Below, piece after piece: positions 21,278 to 23,355 of a stretch of 23,355 nucleotides of DNA. This DNA is from RGIG2041 sp045537695 (lineage in GTDB: Bacteria; Bacillota; Clostridia; UBA1381; UMGS1253). A program made the position numbers and the translations under genes. Every line of letters starts with the position of its first letter. Within the stretch, counting starts at the first letter, position 1. The notes beneath the pieces were generated by a model that had not been told where the DNA came from, ran no database searches, and worked only from the letters and a program-made list of their open reading frames with translations. Where the stretch lies: the NCBI GenBank assembly GCA_045537695.1, contig JAZSQB010000024.1, positions 1-23,355 on the forward strand, in the 5' to 3' direction.

Positions 21278-23355
21278 TTACAGACCAAAAATTACAATCA
21301 CATTTGTAATTACCTGAGCAATTTCTGCACGGGTTGCGTTGCCCTTCGGGTTGAAGGAACCATCTGCATAACCATTAATTACACCTGCATTTGTCAGTGC
21401 TGTAACAGCTTCTTCTGCATAGCCGTTGATTGCAGCATCATCTGCAAATGTTTTTGTCTTTGTTGTGTTAAGTGCCTGACCCTTGCTTACAAGGAATCTG
21501 TAAATCAGTACAGAGAGGTCTTCTCTTGTAATCTGTGCGTCTGTACCGAAGAGACCATTCCCGATACCCTGAATAATACCATCTTCTGCTGCTGTTGCAA
21601 CATAAGTATAATACCATGCATCTACCGGAACGTCACCAAAGCTTGCCTTTGCACCATCGCGAACTTTAGAAAATGCCTGCACGAGCATCTTCGCAACTTC
21701 CTGTCTTGTTGCCGTGTTGTTCGGACGAATTGTATCATCTGCGTAACCGTTGAGGATGTTTCTGTCGAGCATACACTGGAGTGCCTGTGCTGCCCAAGCC
21801 GCATCATTTGCATCCTTAAACTCGGAAAGCTTCTTTGTCGTCGGTTTCTCCGGTGTTACCGGTGTGGACGAACCGCCGGTTGTAGAGTTAGTCATCGAAC
21901 CGGTTGTGTTGCCCGTATCCGTCGTACCTTCATCGATGATCGTACCCGTGGTCGGCGTAGTAGCGCCCGGTCTTACAAGACCAGCAAAGTCTGCATAAGA
22001 AGTAATTGTCTCATTCTTAAGAATGGATGCCAGCTTTGTAAGTGCTACAGATGTTACATCTTCAATCTTACCATCTGCAATATACTTGTCAACCAGCGTC
22101 TTTACTGCATTTGCATTTGTATAAATTGTGTTGTTAATGAGTTCAACGAACGCTGCTTCTGCAAAGTCATCCGCTACCTGCACTTCAACTGTTTCAGTTT
22201 CTGTTACTTCATAGCTTTTGTTTACAATAGCTGCAAGTACGTTTGTCTTACCTTCAGCATTGAGCGCGCCGTCATAGATTGCACCTGCAACTGCAACTAT
22301 ATCTGCGCTTGTAGCATCTGCTGCCGGGAGGAGGTAACCCTTCACCTGGTCAAATGCTACTGCGTCTGCACCGTTGTTGAGAACTTCTGCTGCAATTCTT
22401 GCATCAATGATTGCTGCAAGTGCTTCAATGTTCTCAAGACCTGTGTATTCGCCGTCAACCGGGTCTGCGATTACCGGAAGTGCATCTACTGCTGCGTTCG
22501 CGAGAACAGAAGCCTGAATTGTTGCCTGATCCGCCGGCATAGCATCATATTTGTCAGCCGTGTTGATAATGGATTTTATATTACCAAATGCTGCTGCCAT
22601 AGCTACTGCATCTGCTGCATTTACGATTGCATTGTAAGTTTCAACCTTTTCGGCTACATTTACAAATTCAAGTGCATTTACATCTTCTGCAGCACCTTCC
22701 GGAGTAAAAACCGCTACATTGTACACAATGGAAGCAGCATCTGCCGGAAGTGTTAAGTTAACGGAGAAGTTACCGTCTGCGTCAGCTGATGCCTGACCCA
22801 TAGCAAGAACAAGGTCTTCTTTGAGGTCACCAGGGGTGTCTACCGTGCCGATTGCTCCCAAAAGCTCCGTCATTGTCTTGCCTTCTGCAAAAACATATGC
22901 AACGATCTGCTCTGCTTGCGCAGCGCCGCTGCCGGATATTATAACATCCGGAGATGTTGAATCCTGTGTTGCGTTGAAGTTATTTTCTACCTCTGCTGCA
23001 ACGCCTGCATCTTCAATATCACCGAGGGATGCCGGTGTCGGCTCCAGGTCCGGTGTCGGCTCCGGTTCTTCCGCAGCCGGCTTGTCAAATACAACATAAA
23101 ATGCTGTGTTTTCTTCGCGTATATAGAATTTCGAGTAATATGCATAGGTACCAGTTGTTGCGAACGGCACAGAGTCTGTAATCGTACCGTCTGTGTGTGT
23201 CCAAAGAATAACATCGCCTTCTGCACCGGTGTTGGATGTTATTCTTTTGCTTATATTCTCAGCTGTGATAAAGGCAAACATTGTACCATCATTCAGCGTT
23301 GCATTCTTTGCATCCAATTCAGCCTGTGTAATCGGCTGTGTCGGAATCTGCACAA
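21278..23355 (-). CDS. Surface protein with C-terminal SLH domains (SLH protein 4), N-terminus beyond the window
   Basis: At least 691 codons are open to the window edge; the real start lies outside. Residue numbers below count from the first in-frame codon, at 23353. The visible part begins with a short beta-like domain (about 1-95). A Pro/Glu linker (EEPEPTPDLEPTP) follows, then an Ala-rich helical region (about 120-460) and a Thr/Gly/Ser linker (about 465-505). Three C-terminal SLH repeats lie at about 507-560 (LNGYADDTIRPNNTATRQEV), 571-623 (FGDVPVDAWYYTYV) and 635-686 (INGYADGSFNPKGNATRAEI). SLH placement at the C-terminus, opposite to the other three SLH proteins here, is usual for wall-anchored enzymes, adhesins and accessory proteins. 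No catalytic domain is visible in this portion. It is co-transcribed with the 1036-aa SLH gene. Confidence 0.85.
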   Translation of the reverse strand, partial: VQIPTQPITQAELDAKNATLNDGTMFAFITAENISKRITSNTGAEGDVILWTHTDGTITDSVPFATTGTYAYYSKFYIREENTAFYVVFDKPAAEEPEPTPDLEPTPASLGDIEDAGVAAEVENNFNATQDSTSPDVIISGSGAAQAEQIVAYVFAEGKTMTELLGAIGTVDTPGDLKEDLVLAMGQASADADGNFSVNLTLPADAASIVYNVAVFTPEGAAEDVNALEFVNVAEKVETYNAIVNAADAVAMAAAFGNIKSIINTADKYDAMPADQATIQASVLANAAVDALPVIADPVDGEYTGLENIEALAAIIDARIAAEVLNNGADAVAFDQVKGYLLPAADATSADIVAVAGAIYDGALNAEGKTNVLAAIVNKSYEVTETETVEVQVADDFAEAAFVELINNTIYTNANAVKTLVDKYIADGKIEDVTSVALTKLASILKNETITSYADFAGLVRPGATTPTTGTIIDEGTTDTGNTTGSMTNSTTGGSSTPVTPEKPTTKKLSEFKDANDAAWAAQALQCMLDRNILNGYADDTIRPNNTATRQEVAKMLVQAFSKVRDGAKASFGDVPVDAWYYTYVATAAEDGIIQGIGNGLFGTDAQITREDLSVLIYRFLVSKGQALNTTKTKTFADDAAINGYAEEAVTALTNAGVINGYADGSFNPKGNATRAEIAQVITNVIVIFGL

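Noticed and set aside
21245..22756. 503-codon open frame on the plus strand, Cys-rich
   Set aside because: It lies exactly antisense to the SLH gene at 21278-23355. Its Cys/Asn/Ile-rich composition has no domain pattern, and it arises because the strongly biased codon use of the surface gene leaves few stops on the other strand.

Overview
The window looks like chromosomal DNA from a low-to-mid G+C, Gram-positive, endospore-forming Clostridia lineage (Bacillota); an Oscillospiraceae-like gut anaerobe is a guess. The evidence is a SpoIID homologue, a MecA-type adaptor, an adjacent TrmK/Nif3 pair, strong AGGAGG-type ribosome binding sites, sigma-A promoters with near-consensus TTGACA/TATAAT boxes, and four surface proteins with SLH (S-layer homology) domains. 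No tRNA, rRNA, CRISPR array, prophage or intact insertion sequence was found.

Layout. (1) 1-1256: a mecA-like gene with its own promoter and terminator, then a 435-base gap. The gap holds the frameshifted C-terminal remnant of a REP-associated (Y1/RAYT) transposase on the minus strand, with REP-like palindromes on both sides. A third, degenerate palindrome lies at the window start. (2) 1257-4900: a large S-layer-type SLH protein on the minus strand, with a consensus promoter and a structured leader of about 130 nt. (3) 4901-7863, plus strand: a GlmU-type uridylyltransferase without the acetyltransferase half, co-transcribed with a secreted VanW-domain protein, then a UPF0371/DUF1846 gene with its own promoter. 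(4) 7931-10341, minus strand: a SLOG-family protein and a second SLH protein (609 aa). (5) 10513-12385, plus strand: a compact four-gene operon of three small unrecognised proteins and spoIID, preceded by a sigma-E-like promoter. (6) 12556-12912: a small DUF6514-like protein. (7) 12967-16881, minus strand: overlapping ppk1-trmK-nif3 genes; the polyphosphate kinase has an unusual Lys-rich tail ending in a transmembrane helix. (8) 16994-18073, plus strand: a phosphofructokinase with mixed donor-specificity residues, divergent from ppk1. (9) 18135-23355, minus strand: a two-gene SLH operon, one S-layer-like protein of 1036 aa and, upstream, a truncated protein whose SLH domains are C-terminal.

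How the genes fit together. SLH proteins 1 and 3 are similar in size and N-terminal layout and look like paralogous structural S-layer subunits; the other two look like accessory wall-anchored proteins. GlmU-like and VanW proteins also point to envelope work. The spoIID operon is the best candidate for an undescribed system: gene order, tight spacing and a sigma-E-like promoter suggest three uncharacterised small mother-cell proteins acting alongside the engulfment peptidoglycan hydrolase. The ppk1 and pfk genes diverge from a 112-bp region and both concern phosphoryl transfer. All family assignments are from motif recognition by eye; no database search was run.
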